From the NCBI GenBank assembly GCA_963822175.1, contig CAWGGJ010000003.1, forward strand, positions 558,001 to 622,000: a stretch of 64,000 nt of DNA. The letters are read 5' to 3'. Both the position numbers and the translations under genes were made by a program. Positions 37,913 through 48,194 of the stretch are shown piece by piece; position 1 is the first letter of the stretch, and each line of letters starts with the position of its first letter. The stretch comes from FEB-25 sp963822175. GTDB taxonomy: Bacteria; Chloroflexota; Anaerolineae; Anaerolineales; UBA4823. The notes below the pieces were generated by a model. The model made no database searches and was not told the DNA's origin. It saw only the letters and a program-made list of their open reading frames with translations.

Positions 37913-37945
37913 ACAAAATGCCTTATAACAGGGCATTTTGTTTTC
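37913..37945 (+). terminator. Orphan terminator-like hairpin
   Basis: ACAAAATGCC (37913-37922) pairs with GGCATTTTGT (37932-37941), followed by TTTT. No plus-strand gene precedes it, so it could end an unrecognised small RNA. Confidence 0.5.
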
Positions 37946-38286
37946 CCAGGAATATTGTTTTTGATAAATCACCCTCCTGGCTGGGCTGCAAGGTGCCTTC
38001 CCTTGCTTCATCCGCAGGTATGATTCGAGAACCAATGTGCTCAAAACAGAATGGTTATACCGGGATTTCAAAGACTTAATAGACTTTTTTTCTTTTCTTC
38101 TACCTTTTTATCCATCTCACTAAAGAGGTCGAGGGCTCGAATTCCACCAGGTCATCATAATTATCCCGCACATAGTGGGGTAATTAAATAATAATGTCTA
38201 CATATACGGGTTTTTGGATTAATGGAGGGGTTGGGTTTTGCCCGAAATGTTTAAAAATCAGATCAAAGGCTGATGGTGAATCTCGT

Positions 38287-38347
38287 TATTTGCATAAGTG
38301 TAAGCGAAAATTTATTTATGTATCAGAGTATTTGCATAGGTGTATGC
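38287..38347 (+). repeat. Direct repeat of 19 bp, 42 bp apart
   Basis: TATTTGCATAAGTGTAAGC (38287-38305) and TATTTGCATAGGTGTATGC (38329-38347) differ at two positions. The spacing is about four helical turns, as expected for a dimer-bound operator. It lies about 210 bp upstream of the DUF11 exoprotein gene and 30 bp before a TTGACA. Confidence 0.5.
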
Positions 38348-38377
38348 TAAGTCCTATGAAAATCATGTAAAATATGT

Positions 38378-38405
38378 TTGACAATCGACGAATATTTGAT
38401 AATTT
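38378..38405 (+). promoter_or_regulatory. Candidate promoter of the DUF11 exoprotein gene
   Basis: TTGACA (38378-38383) is a perfect -35. The best -10 with 16-base spacing is TAATTT (38400-38405), only a partial match. The leader would be about 145 bases. Confidence 0.35.
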
Positions 38406-38560
38406 TTATTAGCAAAATTAGGTCTCCAATATGAGAAAAATCTTGCAGCACAGGATAACCTTTCTCCAGTATAAGAGATGAGACCAAAACAACTCTGGAT
38501 AATATATATTATTAATGTCATTATCCATTTAGGTATATTGTAATCAGAAAGGTCTTTTTT

Positions 38561-41500
38561 ATGCATTCACGCAAATGGTTTCGGACCATAATAACCCTGG
38601 CAGTAATCTCACAACTGCTCATATCTTACAGAGCCCCAGCGCAGGCTGCAGCTGTTGAAGAAGTAACAATCGGGCAAGGTTTGAATGTTGACAGACCAAT
38701 GCTCTCCCAGCTTCCAGTCATAAACCTGGGAGCAGTTGCTGAATCACTTAGTCCTAAAGGTGGACTAGTGGACGATACCACCTTGTCGGTGAGCATATTG
38801 AGCTCACCCTGGGCGATTCTCGACTCAAACGACCCGGAGGGTTTACATGGACCGGTTCCACAGGTTTTTGTGGTTGAGGGACTGGTGACGAATGTTGGAG
38901 CTTCCCCTGCTACCAATGTCGTCTTTACCCTGGATTACAACGAGGACCCTGCAAATGGTTGGGTGCTGCTGCCAGGAGAAGATCCCGATCGCACGATCGA
39001 TACCCTTGCTTCAGGTGCAGAATACCATGCATACTGGTTTGCACGCTATGCCTTGGTACCCAACTCTCCCCATCAATATACAATTTCTGCACTTGCAGAT
39101 AATTCACCACTGGTTTCCACATCGGATAATTTCTATGGTAACCCACAACCTGGCTATACAGTTGAGACCATTTCTAACTTGAGTACCGGTAATAGTGGGA
39201 TAGCCGGGATAAGCGCGGATATCATTGTTGGGGTTGAGTTTACCGTAACAGTGACCTACGATCTTGGCACTAATCCGTTTAACTTGGTTTTCAGTCCAGT
39301 GGGCAATACCAATTTTAACCCAGCTGGGTATCGATTTTTATCTTCTTCGGTTCAATTTTATGATGATGCGAGGACATGGCAGGAATCTGTCGCAGATCGG
39401 CTTTTCTTCCCAGTACTGGACACTCGTGCCCAGAATGCACAGGTGACCTTTACCTTCCTCGATTTATTACCTGATAACACATATGTCTGCCCATATGTCG
39501 GGGTCGACTATTCTTCAACCCGAAAATACGACCAATTCTATTGTGATCCAGATCAAGGCACGGTCCTTCCATTGGAGGGAACGCTGATCTTTTCTATGGA
39601 TAAACAAGCCAGTAGCAGTACGATTCAACAAGGAGAAGTCCTGACCTATACGATCTACTATTCCAACACGGGCAGCTTACCCTTGTCTTATGTATGGATA
39701 TGGGATGAAATCAATACCTCCCTCGGCTCGGTGATTACTCCTACAATCAGCCCTCCTCCTGACCCTGCAGAAACCACCACCAGCCGGATAGCATGGTATC
39801 TCAATCATGTCCCTGCCAACGGGCAGCCAGGCAGCTCTGGCATCCTCACATTTTCTCTTCTGGTCGATGGAGCAGGTCAGGATATCGCTGATAATACGCC
39901 ATTAATTAATATCGCGAATTTTGGTATTAACCCAAACAGCTTGCCTCATAATCCGGCGTTATCGGATAGCGTTACGACGATCATCCAAGCGCCGATGATC
40001 AGTGCAAATAAAACTGATGGTGTGAACTTTGCTGAGCCTGGAGATCGCCTTAACTATACACTTCATGCTAGCAACTACGGATCTGTGACGGCTTATGGGG
40101 TGGTGATCACGGATGTTCTTCCCAGCGATATAACTCTAATCGGGACACCAATTCCCGTGCCCGATATCCATAATGGTCAGACACTGGTCTGGACCAACCT
40201 GGGACCGATGCCGCCTGATGGGAATATCACCATTCATATCCCAGTGAGGGTCAATACTAAAACACCGATCGGAACTTTCTTAATCAATAACATGGCTGTA
40301 CAATACTCAAGTCCTGTTGGGCATTTGTACGCCATCCAGACCGCAACTGACACAACCACAGTCACCGCACCGCTATTTACTGTCAGTAAAAGCGCTTCTC
40401 CCGATCCAGTTTTTGCTGGTCAACCTCTCGTTTATACAATTGATTATGCAAACATTGGAACTGCAGCGGCGACAAATACGGTCATCACAGATACCGTACC
40501 GTTAAGCACAACCTATCAATCGTGTGGTGGTGCACCTTGTAGCATAAGCGGTGGGATCGTGACCTGGCAGGTGGGCAGTGTACCTGAAAATTCAATCGGG
40601 ACGGTCAGTTTTACCGTATTGGTGGATGATTCTATACCAAAGGAAAGCGTGATCTACAATAATAATTATGGAATTGTTTCCGACCAGACGTATTTCCTGG
40701 CTGGCGCTCCCGTAACAACACCGGTTATTATGCTTGCTGACTTGGTGATAGATAAATCAAGCACGCCAAATCCGGTAATGGCTGGAGAAATGTTGACTTA
40801 CACGCTAAATATTAGTAATCAGGGTCCATCAATTTCTGAAAACGTAATCATCACAGACGAATTGCCTTCTACAGTCACTTTCAATAGCGTTATCAGCCAA
40901 CCTCCCTCCTTAACTGGTCCAGTCCAGACGGGGCAGATACTCACCTGGACGACACCAGCATTGTTGTCTGGTGAAAACGGAGCAATCGTCTATACGGTGC
41001 TGGTGGACCCAGATATCATTGATCCGCTAACGAATGTTGCTGTCATTAGCAGTAACACCGCCGATCTGGCTCTGGACAACAATCAAGATATTGAGCATAC
41101 CCTGATCAGTTTACCAAATCTGGCGATTGTCTATGGATGGGTGTATGAAGATACGAATGGTACTGGGGTGAAAGACCCAGGTGAGATCGGTATCCCGGAT
41201 GTGGTAATCACGTTGGATGGTGGTATAACAGCTACAACCGGGTTGGATGGTTGGTATGATTTCATCACCGATGAAGCGGGAATTCATATTCTAGTGGAAT
41301 CGGATCCCGTTGATTTTTTCTCCACGACACCTAATGAGGTGCAAGTTATTTGTTAGCCTGGGTAATAGCTATCGGGTGGACTATGGTGACTATCCTTTAT
41401 GCACCTGCCCTCCAGATAATTTCGAGAACGATGATTCTCAGGCTGAAGCAAAGCCGATCTCAGTCGGACTGTCGGGCATGCAGGAACGTACTTTCTGCGA

Positions 41501-42281
41501 CGATGCAACCGACTGGATCACCTTCGCTGCAGAGACTGGTAGAGTATATACAATCACTACCGACTCTTATGGTCAGCGTGCAGATACATTCCTGGCATTG
41601 TATGATACTAATGGAGAAGATCTTCTGGCTGCCAACGATGATTACCAAGGTGCGCCAGATTATTCATCGCAAATTGTATGGCGCGCTCCAGACTCTGGTG
41701 TTTATTATATCCATGTAAATAACCGGGCTGGTCTGAACTGCTGTCAGACAAATTATCGGATATGGATTGAAGCATCAATCAGCCTGAATTACTTCCTGCC
41801 GATAATCAACAAGAATTTCCAGAATATATCCGCTGAAATCAATGGCTTTCTGTCAGCGAATCCTGATGGGGTAATCTACCATTTATGCCCTGATACCTAT
41901 GAAGTGGATGATACCTGGGAGCAGGGAAGAGCGATTGTCCCAGGCGAGCTGCAGCTGCACTCGTTTGATAGTAACCCGCTAATCTATTCAGCCGATAAGG
42001 ATGTGCTCGGTTTCGATGTGAGTGCCTATGATGAGGTTACGTTCACCGTGGTGACCATCACGAATACTCAGACGCTGCTAGAGCTATTTGACGAGAACGG
42101 GAATTCACTGGATATTACCGGAACTACCCAGATCATTTGGCGAGCACCTGAGGCGGGTCAATACTACCTAAGTGTAAGCCCTATGGAGCAATCTTTTGGC
42201 TGCTCAGATATAGCTGGTTATCAACTACGAATGGAAAGATATACGCCGCCTAAAATCTATCTACCATTAATTAGCCGGTGA
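38561..42281 (+). CDS. Large secreted DUF11 protein with SdrD-B-like and PPC-like domains, one frameshift
   Basis: About 1240 residues once a frame slip at 41343-41352 is corrected. A signal peptide (1-30) is followed by a large N-terminal domain and four DUF11 repeats (for example GEVLTYTIYYSNTG, GDRLNYTLHASN, GQPLVYTIDYAN, GEMLTYTLNISNQG). An SdrD-B-like domain (YGWVYEDTNGTGVKDPGE) is split by the frameshift: it stops at TAG 41354-41356, while the next frame continues VSLGNSYRVDYGDY. Two pre-peptidase-like domains end it. The first is followed by an internal NYFLPIINKN and the protein ends IYLPLISR. Both resemble the C-terminal motif of other exoproteins here. Surface adhesion is plausible but not shown. 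Confidence 0.75.
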
Positions 42282-42615
42282 GTTGTACATAAAACCCAGG
42301 GGTTTTTATCGACACCAGCCTCTGGGTTAATATTGTCTGCTTGAGGTTCACTTTCTTTGCTATTTAGTTCAAGAAACAAAAAGCCTTCTAGCTCAACCCG
42401 GCAATGCTGTAGGTTCTTAAGCACCTGATTCAACGTTCCAACCCTTCAGTGTTTACTTATCATATAAAAAGGCGAGATATTCCCCCTTGGGTTCAAGTTT
42501 GCATGTCCTTCCTACTGCTGTTGGCAACCACAGAAACGCAGCATGGATATAATGGACATCCTGGATAATTTATTCCCCCAGGATATCCCCTCCTTTCAAA
42601 TGTTATACTTGCCAT
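42282..42615. other. Intergenic region
   Basis: 334 bases. A 7-bp stem (AACCCAG 42293-42299 with CTGGGTT 42322-42328) without a T-run may end the preceding gene. Nothing else is supported. Confidence 0.5.
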
Positions 42616-43314
42616 ATGCAGGTGTGTCACGTCCGCCATCTTGGAATGGTGCCCTATCAGCAAGCCTGGGATTTGCAGGCTCAGCTTGCCGTCCAGGTTG
42701 CAGCTGGAGAAATTCCTCCCACGTTGCTCCTGCTTGAACACCCTCACACCATCACCTTTGGGCGCAGTGGCAAGGCTGCCAACCTGCTATGGAGTGATTC
42801 CGAGCTGAAAGAACGGGGTGTACAGGTGTTTTGGGTGGACCGCGGTGGTGATGTGACCTACCATGGCCCCGGTCAATTCGTGGGATATCCGCTCATCCCC
42901 TTGAACGCCACCGGTTTGGTCCATCCCCCTCAGCACGATGCTGACACCCTTCCCAAAGCTGATTACATTTCTTACCTGCGCCAGCTTGAGCTGGTACTGA
43001 TCCTTACCCTGCAGCAATTTGGGGTCACCGCTCAAACGATCACCGGCCTCACCGGTGTTTGGGTCAACCAGGCCAAGATCGCCGCCATCGGGGTGAAAGT
43101 GGATGCCCACGGCATCACCCGCCATGGATTTGCCCTCAACGTTTCTCCCGACATGACCTATTGGAATAGTATCATCGGCTGTGGGCTGGCTGATTGCGCG
43201 GTCACCAGCATGGCTGAGGTCCTCGCCACACCCCCCTCCATGCATAAGGTCATGCAAGCATTGATCGCTTCTTTTGAGCATATCTTTGAGATGAATTGCC
43301 TCCTGGTTACCTAA
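42616..43314 (+). CDS. lipB: Octanoyl-[acyl-carrier-protein]:protein N-octanoyltransferase
   Basis: 232 residues with the LipB signature RGGDVTYHGPGQFVGYPL, the substrate Lys region AAIGVKV, HGFALNV and the catalytic Cys in IIGCGL. LipB moves octanoate from ACP to the lipoyl domains of 2-oxoacid dehydrogenases and the glycine cleavage H protein. A family insert of about 15 residues (VHPPQHDADTLP) follows the GGDVTYHGPGQ motif. lipA is not in the window. The next gene starts 57 bases downstream on the same strand but is functionally unrelated. Confidence 0.92.
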   Translation: MQVCHVRHLGMVPYQQAWDLQAQLAVQVAAGEIPPTLLLLEHPHTITFGRSGKAANLLWSDSELKERGVQVFWVDRGGDVTYHGPGQFVGYPLIPLNATGLVHPPQHDADTLPKADYISYLRQLELVLILTLQQFGVTAQTITGLTGVWVNQAKIAAIGVKVDAHGITRHGFALNVSPDMTYWNSIIGCGLADCAVTSMAEVLATPPSMHKVMQALIASFEHIFEMNCLLVT

Positions 43315-43371
43315 GGTATAATACCCTTGTGTCCAGGGTTAGTCCCGATCATCACAAGTGGAGGGAAATCT

Positions 43372-44385
43372 TTGTCTGACTCGTCCTTGAAAATCGTCAT
43401 CCTCATGGCGGGGTATGGCACCCGTTTACGACCACACACCCTCAGCCGTCCCAAGCAGCTGCTTCGCATGGCCGACAGGCTTGTGCTCGATCACCTTCTG
43501 GATACTTTTTCCACCGTCCCGGCTTCACTCAATCCTGAATATATCTTCGTCATCGGCTATCTGGGCGACCAGATCCGCCAGTATGTCCATCAGGCTCATC
43601 CCAACCTCAAGGTGACCTATGTGGAACAGGCAGAGATGCGTGGCCAGTCCCATGCCATATCCATCACCAGGCAATATCTGCATGGTCCAATTTTGGTAAT
43701 TTACGCCGATACGCTCATTGAAACCGATTTCTCCTTCCTGGCTTCTAAGCCATCGGATGCGGTCACCTGGGTAAAGGCCGTTCCTGACCCGCGACGCTTT
43801 GGGGTTGCCAACCTCGGTACAGACGGTTGGGTTACCCACCTCGTCGAGAAACCGCAGGTTGTGGAAAATAACCTTGCCCTGGTTGGCTGTTACTACTTTC
43901 CAGACCCAAAATCGGTCCTTCAAGCCATCGATGAACAGGTGGAGCGCAACCTCAGCCTGAAAAATGAGTTCTACCTGGCAGATGCGGTCAACGTCATGCT
44001 GGAGCACGGGTTGAAGATGCGTGTTCAGGTTGTGGAAACATGGCTTGACGCAGGCACGATCGATGACGTCTTGAGCACCAATCGATATTACCTGGAGCAT
44101 GGCTGCAATAACACCCCCCTGGCCATCCGGCGGAAAAATGTCGTCATCCTCCCGCCCGTTTATATCCACCCCGAAGCCGTGGTCGAGAATTCGGTTATCG
44201 GTCCCCATGCTGTCATCGGGGCTGGATGCAAGGTAAATAACAGTATCCTCCGCGATAGCATTATCGATGACGGCTCAGAGGTCACCGATGCGGTCCTGGA
44301 GCATTCTCTCATTGGTCAGCGGGTTCATCTGCAGGGTAAAGCCGGCGTGCTGAATCTCGGCGACCATTCAGTGCTGGGTCTGTGA
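43372..44385 (+). CDS. Sugar-phosphate nucleotidyltransferase (RmlA/GlmU-like) with beta-helix tail
   Basis: 337 residues. I chose TTG 43372 because GGAGGG lies seven bases upstream; a frame to 43327 has no better signal. The N-terminus ILMAGYGTRLRPHTLSRPKQLL is the nucleotide-binding loop with the catalytic Arg and Lys, and VIYADTLIETDF the metal-binding Asp. The last 80 residues show hexapeptide repeats (IHPEAVVENSVIGPHAVIGAG) of a left-handed beta-helix. It activates a sugar-1-phosphate with NTP for polysaccharide or cell-wall synthesis; the sugar cannot be identified. It overlaps the start of the next small gene. Confidence 0.85.
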   Translation: MSDSSLKIVILMAGYGTRLRPHTLSRPKQLLRMADRLVLDHLLDTFSTVPASLNPEYIFVIGYLGDQIRQYVHQAHPNLKVTYVEQAEMRGQSHAISITRQYLHGPILVIYADTLIETDFSFLASKPSDAVTWVKAVPDPRRFGVANLGTDGWVTHLVEKPQVVENNLALVGCYYFPDPKSVLQAIDEQVERNLSLKNEFYLADAVNVMLEHGLKMRVQVVETWLDAGTIDDVLSTNRYYLEHGCNNTPLAIRRKNVVILPPVYIHPEAVVENSVIGPHAVIGAGCKVNNSILRDSIIDDGSEVTDAVLEHSLIGQRVHLQGKAGVLNLGDHSVLGL

Positions 44386-44597
44386 TGGGCGATCGGGTGG
44401 AGGTCCGCTCAGACCATGACTATATCGGCCGTCCGCTGGCATTTGATTTTCAAGGTATGCGCCTGGAGGTAACTGAAGTAATTTCACAAACCCGAAATCC
44501 AGCTGGATATGCGTTTCGGGTGCTTAATGAAAATTTTGGGATTTTCGAGCTCAATTATGATACCCGATCAGACCAATGGTCTGTTAATCAACTTTGA
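44385..44597 (+). CDS. Small conserved-looking protein, coupled to the nucleotidyltransferase gene
   Basis: 70 residues from ATG 44385, whose first base is the last base of the preceding stop (TGATG). The sequence starts MGDRVEVRSD and has a beta-rich pattern with FRVLNENFGIFELNYD. No signal, helix or family is recognised. Its tight coupling with the nucleotidyltransferase and the aminotransferase 15 bases downstream supports a real gene. Confidence 0.62.
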   Translation: MGDRVEVRSDHDYIGRPLAFDFQGMRLEVTEVISQTRNPAGYAFRVLNENFGIFELNYDTRSDQWSVNQL

Positions 44598-44611
44598 TCT
44601 AAGGAGCGAGC

Positions 44612-45775
44612 ATGAATGATAGGTACCTGGCCCGTCATGTAGTCGGGTTAAAGCCCTCTGGCATCCGTAAATTCTTCGATATTGTTGCCACCATGAAAGA
44701 TGTTATTTCCCTGGGCATCGGTGAGCCGGATTTCGTCACCCCTGAACCCATCATCGAGGCCGGCATCCGTGCCCTGCATGCCGGTCAAACCCATTACACT
44801 TCCAACGCCGGTCTGTTCGAGCTGCGCAAGGCCATCACCGATCACATTTTCCAGACCTATGGCGTCGAATATGACCCCGCTACAGAAGCCATCATCTCCG
44901 TTGGCGTGTCCGAAGCCCTCTATCTGACCATGACCGCCCTGCTCAACCCGGGTGAGGAAGTCATTATCCCCACTCCCTGCTTCGTCTCCTACCAGGCGGA
45001 AGTCATCCTGGCTGGTGGCGTACCCGTGGAAGTCCCCACCTTTGTGGAGGATGGCTTTCAAGTCAAGCCGGATCGGCTGGAGGCAGCCATCACCCCGCGC
45101 ACCAAGGCTATCCTGCTCGGCTACCCCAACAATCCCACCGGCGCGGTCTACACCCGCGCAGTCCTACTTGAGATCGCCCGTATTGCTGAACAACACGATC
45201 TCATCGTCATCTCCGATGAGCTCTACGACCAGCTGGTCTATGGTGTCCAGCATGTATGCTTCCCCGCACTCCCTGGCATGCGCTCCCGCACCATTCTCCT
45301 GGGAGGTTTCTCCAAGAATTACGCCATGACCGGTTGGCGGGCAGGTTTTGCCTGCGGTCCAGCAGAGATCATCCAGGGACTCGTTCGTATCCATCAATAC
45401 ACCATCATGTCCGCCCCCACTATGTCACAGATGGCGGCTCTGGAAGCCATTCAGCATGGTCAGCCATATGTCGACCAGATGCGTGAGGAGTATGACCGCC
45501 GCCGCAAACTCATCGTCACCGGTCTGAACCAGCTCGGTCTGCCCACCTTCGAGCCTCACGGTGCCTTCTACGCCTTCCCAAATGTAGCCATCACCGGCAT
45601 GGATGATGAAACTTTCGCCAAGAAATTGCTCGATGAAGAACGTGTCGCCGTCGTCCCGGGGAACTCCTTCGGAGCGGGTGGTGAGGGATATGTGCGCTGT
45701 TCCTATGCCACTGCCTACGAGAAGATCGAGGAAGCCCTGGTCCGCATGCAGCGTTTCATGCATCGCCACGGATAA
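44612..45775 (+). CDS. Class I/II PLP aminotransferase
   Basis: 387 residues with SD GGAGCGAG. The PLP Lys lies in GGFSKNYAMTGWRAGF; GYPNNPTGAVY and SDELYDQL carry the cofactor-binding Asn and Asp/Tyr; the C-terminal RCSYATAYEKI holds the carboxylate-binding Arg. It is closest to the aspartate/alanine/aromatic aminotransferase group, which exchanges amino groups with glutamate. Glutamate dehydrogenase is encoded next, 260 bases downstream, consistent with amino-acid catabolism. The exact substrate is open. Confidence 0.88.
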   Translation: MNDRYLARHVVGLKPSGIRKFFDIVATMKDVISLGIGEPDFVTPEPIIEAGIRALHAGQTHYTSNAGLFELRKAITDHIFQTYGVEYDPATEAIISVGVSEALYLTMTALLNPGEEVIIPTPCFVSYQAEVILAGGVPVEVPTFVEDGFQVKPDRLEAAITPRTKAILLGYPNNPTGAVYTRAVLLEIARIAEQHDLIVISDELYDQLVYGVQHVCFPALPGMRSRTILLGGFSKNYAMTGWRAGFACGPAEIIQGLVRIHQYTIMSAPTMSQMAALEAIQHGQPYVDQMREEYDRRRKLIVTGLNQLGLPTFEPHGAFYAFPNVAITGMDDETFAKKLLDEERVAVVPGNSFGAGGEGYVRCSYATAYEKIEEALVRMQRFMHRHG

Positions 45776-46035
45776 CTGCTGGATCTAAAAAGCGATGGCA
45801 ACCCCATATGCAAATCATCACCATCCGGCACGCAAATTGTGTGGCATTCGTCACTTGACGACATGTCTGACATTGATTAACCTTAAGCTAGACCGGAATG
45901 GCGTTTTTAACCCAAGTGAGGCTGCAAAATTGAGCATGTTGGATCACCATCTGGTAGTTTTTGATTAATTGCGGGCACCGAACCGGGTTGCCCGCTTATA
46001 TTTTGAAAATTCATTAAATTAACCAGGAGTAGATT

Positions 46036-47322
46036 ATGACCGAACAGATCAATGCTTTCCAAATGGCACAGCGCCAGTTTGATGGCGTCGCCAAGCAGCT
46101 CAACCTCGACCCGCAGGTGGCTGAAATCCTTCGCTGGCCAGCCCGCGAGTTTAAATTCACCATCCCGGTGCACATGGACGATGGCTCTTTGCGTGTTTTC
46201 ACCGGCTATCGTGTCCAGCACAACGACGTGCGCGGTCCCAATAAGGGCGGTATTCGCTTCCACCCCGCTGAGACCCTCGATACCGTCCGTGCCCTCGCCA
46301 TGTGGATGACCTGGAAATGCTCCGTTGCCGATATCCCCCTGGGTGGCGGTAAAGGTGGCGTTCCGGTCGATCCAGCCACCCTCTCCGTCTACGAGAAGGA
46401 AAAACTGGTCCGCGGCTGGGTGGACCAGATGTGGCGCAACATCGGTCCCCGCCAGGACGTCCCTGCTCCCGATGTAGGTACTACCCCTCAGATGATGGGC
46501 TGGATGATGGACGAGTATTCCAAGATGGTCGGTCAATATACCCCGGGTGTGATCACCGGCAAGCCCCTCGGTGGTGGTGGCTCTCTTGGCCGCACTGAAG
46601 CCACCGGTTTCGGCGTCATCTACACCGTGCGCGAGGCTATGAAGCACCTCAAGATCGATCCTGCCAAGGCAGTCGTAGCCATGCAGGGCTTTGGCAATGT
46701 AACCCAGTATGCTGCCATTGGTTTCATTGATATGTTGGGTGGCAAGGTCGCCTGCGTCTCCTGCTGGGACCGCACCGACAAATGCTCCTATACCTTCAGC
46801 CATCCCAAGGGCGTTGACCCCAGGTTCCTGCAGTCCATCACCGACCAGTATGGCACCATTGATAAATCCAAGGCTCATGAGGCTGGCTACGTGCTTGAAG
46901 AAGGCGATGCCTGGATCACCAAGGAAGCGGATGTCCTAATGCCCGGTGCCCTGGAAGGTCAGGTCACTGGCGAGACCATCAAGAAGATCCACAGCCGTGT
47001 CCGCATTATTGCCGAAGGCGCCAATGGTCCCACCACGCCCGAAGCGGATGCCGTCATCAAGGCCAATAACATCTTCAACATCCCCGATTTTCTGTGCAAT
47101 GCAGGTGGCGTCACCTGTTCGTACTTTGAGGGCGTCCAGAACGACATGAACTTCTACTGGACCAAGGAAGAGGTGCTCCAGCGCCTTGATACCAAGATGA
47201 CCCAGGCCTTCAATTCCGTCCTCGAAATGTCCGAGAAGGAAAAGGTCTACATGCGCGATGCGGCTTACATGGTCGCCATCGCCCGTGTGGTCAAAGCCAT
47301 GGAATTGCGCGGCTGGATCTAA
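46036..47322 (+). CDS. gdhA: Glutamate dehydrogenase
   Basis: 428 residues with SD CAGGAG. Key features are GGIRFHP and the catalytic Lys region PLGGGKGGVPVDP, then DVPAPDVGT with the catalytic Asp and the NAD(P)-binding GFGNVTQYA. It interconverts glutamate with 2-oxoglutarate and ammonia. The length and motifs match the NAD-preferring hexameric type found in anaerobes, though cofactor choice is not proven. A strong terminator follows. The AT-poor coding sequence with strong codon bias suggests high expression. Confidence 0.92.
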   Translation: MTEQINAFQMAQRQFDGVAKQLNLDPQVAEILRWPAREFKFTIPVHMDDGSLRVFTGYRVQHNDVRGPNKGGIRFHPAETLDTVRALAMWMTWKCSVADIPLGGGKGGVPVDPATLSVYEKEKLVRGWVDQMWRNIGPRQDVPAPDVGTTPQMMGWMMDEYSKMVGQYTPGVITGKPLGGGGSLGRTEATGFGVIYTVREAMKHLKIDPAKAVVAMQGFGNVTQYAAIGFIDMLGGKVACVSCWDRTDKCSYTFSHPKGVDPRFLQSITDQYGTIDKSKAHEAGYVLEEGDAWITKEADVLMPGALEGQVTGETIKKIHSRVRIIAEGANGPTTPEADAVIKANNIFNIPDFLCNAGGVTCSYFEGVQNDMNFYWTKEEVLQRLDTKMTQAFNSVLEMSEKEKVYMRDAAYMVAIARVVKAMELRGWI

Positions 47323-47343
47323 ACCAGTTTCGTCACCATCTCA

Positions 47344-47382
47344 CAGGATATAAGGATGATTTCCTTATATCCTGTTTTTTTT
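47344..47382 (+). terminator. Rho-independent terminator of gdhA
   Basis: A 13-bp stem (47344-47356 with 47362-47374) and a 5-base loop are followed by eight T. Confidence 0.92.
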
Positions 47383-47516
47383 ATTTCGCCTTAAATGGAA
47401 ATATATTATCAACCTGCTAGCTATAGGAGTTAATCATTTAATCTATACGCCTCAGTAAGGACTCTTTATAATTACCTTGTTTGCCAATCTGATTACTTTT
47501 ACCCCAAGGAGTCCAT

Positions 47517-48182
47517 ATGACCCATTCACAACCTGATGGCTTTCTCGCCCTCCCACCCACCGGTGATGGACCCGGTGTATTGGTCCTTCACGCCTGGTGG
47601 GGCTTGAACGCCACCATCAAGGCTGTCTGCACCCGTCTGTCAGAATCCGGTTTCGTCGCCTTTGCCCCTGATCTTTACCATGGCAAGGTCGCCAGCACCA
47701 TCCCCGAGGCAGAAGTGCTCGGCAGTGGTGTCGACACCAACCACCTCCAGGCCGAAGCTGAGATCCTGGATGCAGCCAGGTTTCTCACTGAAAGGGTTGG
47801 ACGATCTCACCCCGGCCTTGCCGTGATCGCCTTTTCCCTGGGTGCCTATTATGCCTTGCAGCTCGCCGATGCTGATCCCGAAAACATCCGTTCCGTCGTC
47901 CTCTTTTATGGCACCGATGGCACGGTGGGAGGTGACTACCCCAATTCGCGTGCAGCCTACCTCGGTCACTTCGCCGAAAATGACCAGTATGAGACGCCTT
48001 CCAATGTCGACACCCTCGAGAAAACCCTGAGGGATGCCGGCCACCCGGTCACTTTCTTCCGTTACCCTGGCACCAGTCACTGGTTCTTCGAGCCCGACGT
48101 CATCGAAGCTTACCACCAGGCAGCTGCCACCCTGGCCTGGGATCGCACCCTGGCCTTCCTCAAGCATTCCTCTACCTTATAG
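47517..48182 (+). CDS. Dienelactone hydrolase family protein
   Basis: 221 residues with SD AAGGAG. The alpha/beta-hydrolase core shows LVLHAWWGLN, the nucleophile elbow AFSLGAYYAL, an acid residue in HFAENDQYE and the catalytic His in YPGTSHWFFE. Classical dienelactone hydrolases use Cys; here the nucleophile is Ser, as in many family members with other ester substrates. It is followed within 12 bases by a DinB gene and then another, forming an operon-like cluster. A remnant resembling its C-terminus lies at 53996-54076. Confidence 0.83.
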   Translation: MTHSQPDGFLALPPTGDGPGVLVLHAWWGLNATIKAVCTRLSESGFVAFAPDLYHGKVASTIPEAEVLGSGVDTNHLQAEAEILDAARFLTERVGRSHPGLAVIAFSLGAYYALQLADADPENIRSVVLFYGTDGTVGGDYPNSRAAYLGHFAENDQYETPSNVDTLEKTLRDAGHPVTFFRYPGTSHWFFEPDVIEAYHQAAATLAWDRTLAFLKHSSTL

Positions 48183-48194
48183 GAGATTCCCACC

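Larger units (their letters stand above)
37768..38560. other. AT-rich intergenic region with hairpins, repeats and a possible promoter
   Basis: 793 bases without a supported gene. It contains a terminator-like hairpin (37913-37944), a weaker hairpin (38159-38185), a direct repeat 42 bp apart (38287 and 38329), and a consensus TTGACA at 38378. Confidence 0.6.

Noticed and set aside
38125..38160. tRNA-like GGCTCGAATTCC sequence
   Set aside because: Resembles a T-arm but no acceptor, D or anticodon stem can be formed around it.
45776..46035. Possible riboswitch or leader before gdhA
   Set aside because: No conserved riboswitch core or strong terminator/antiterminator pair; TTGACG at 45855 has only a weak -10.
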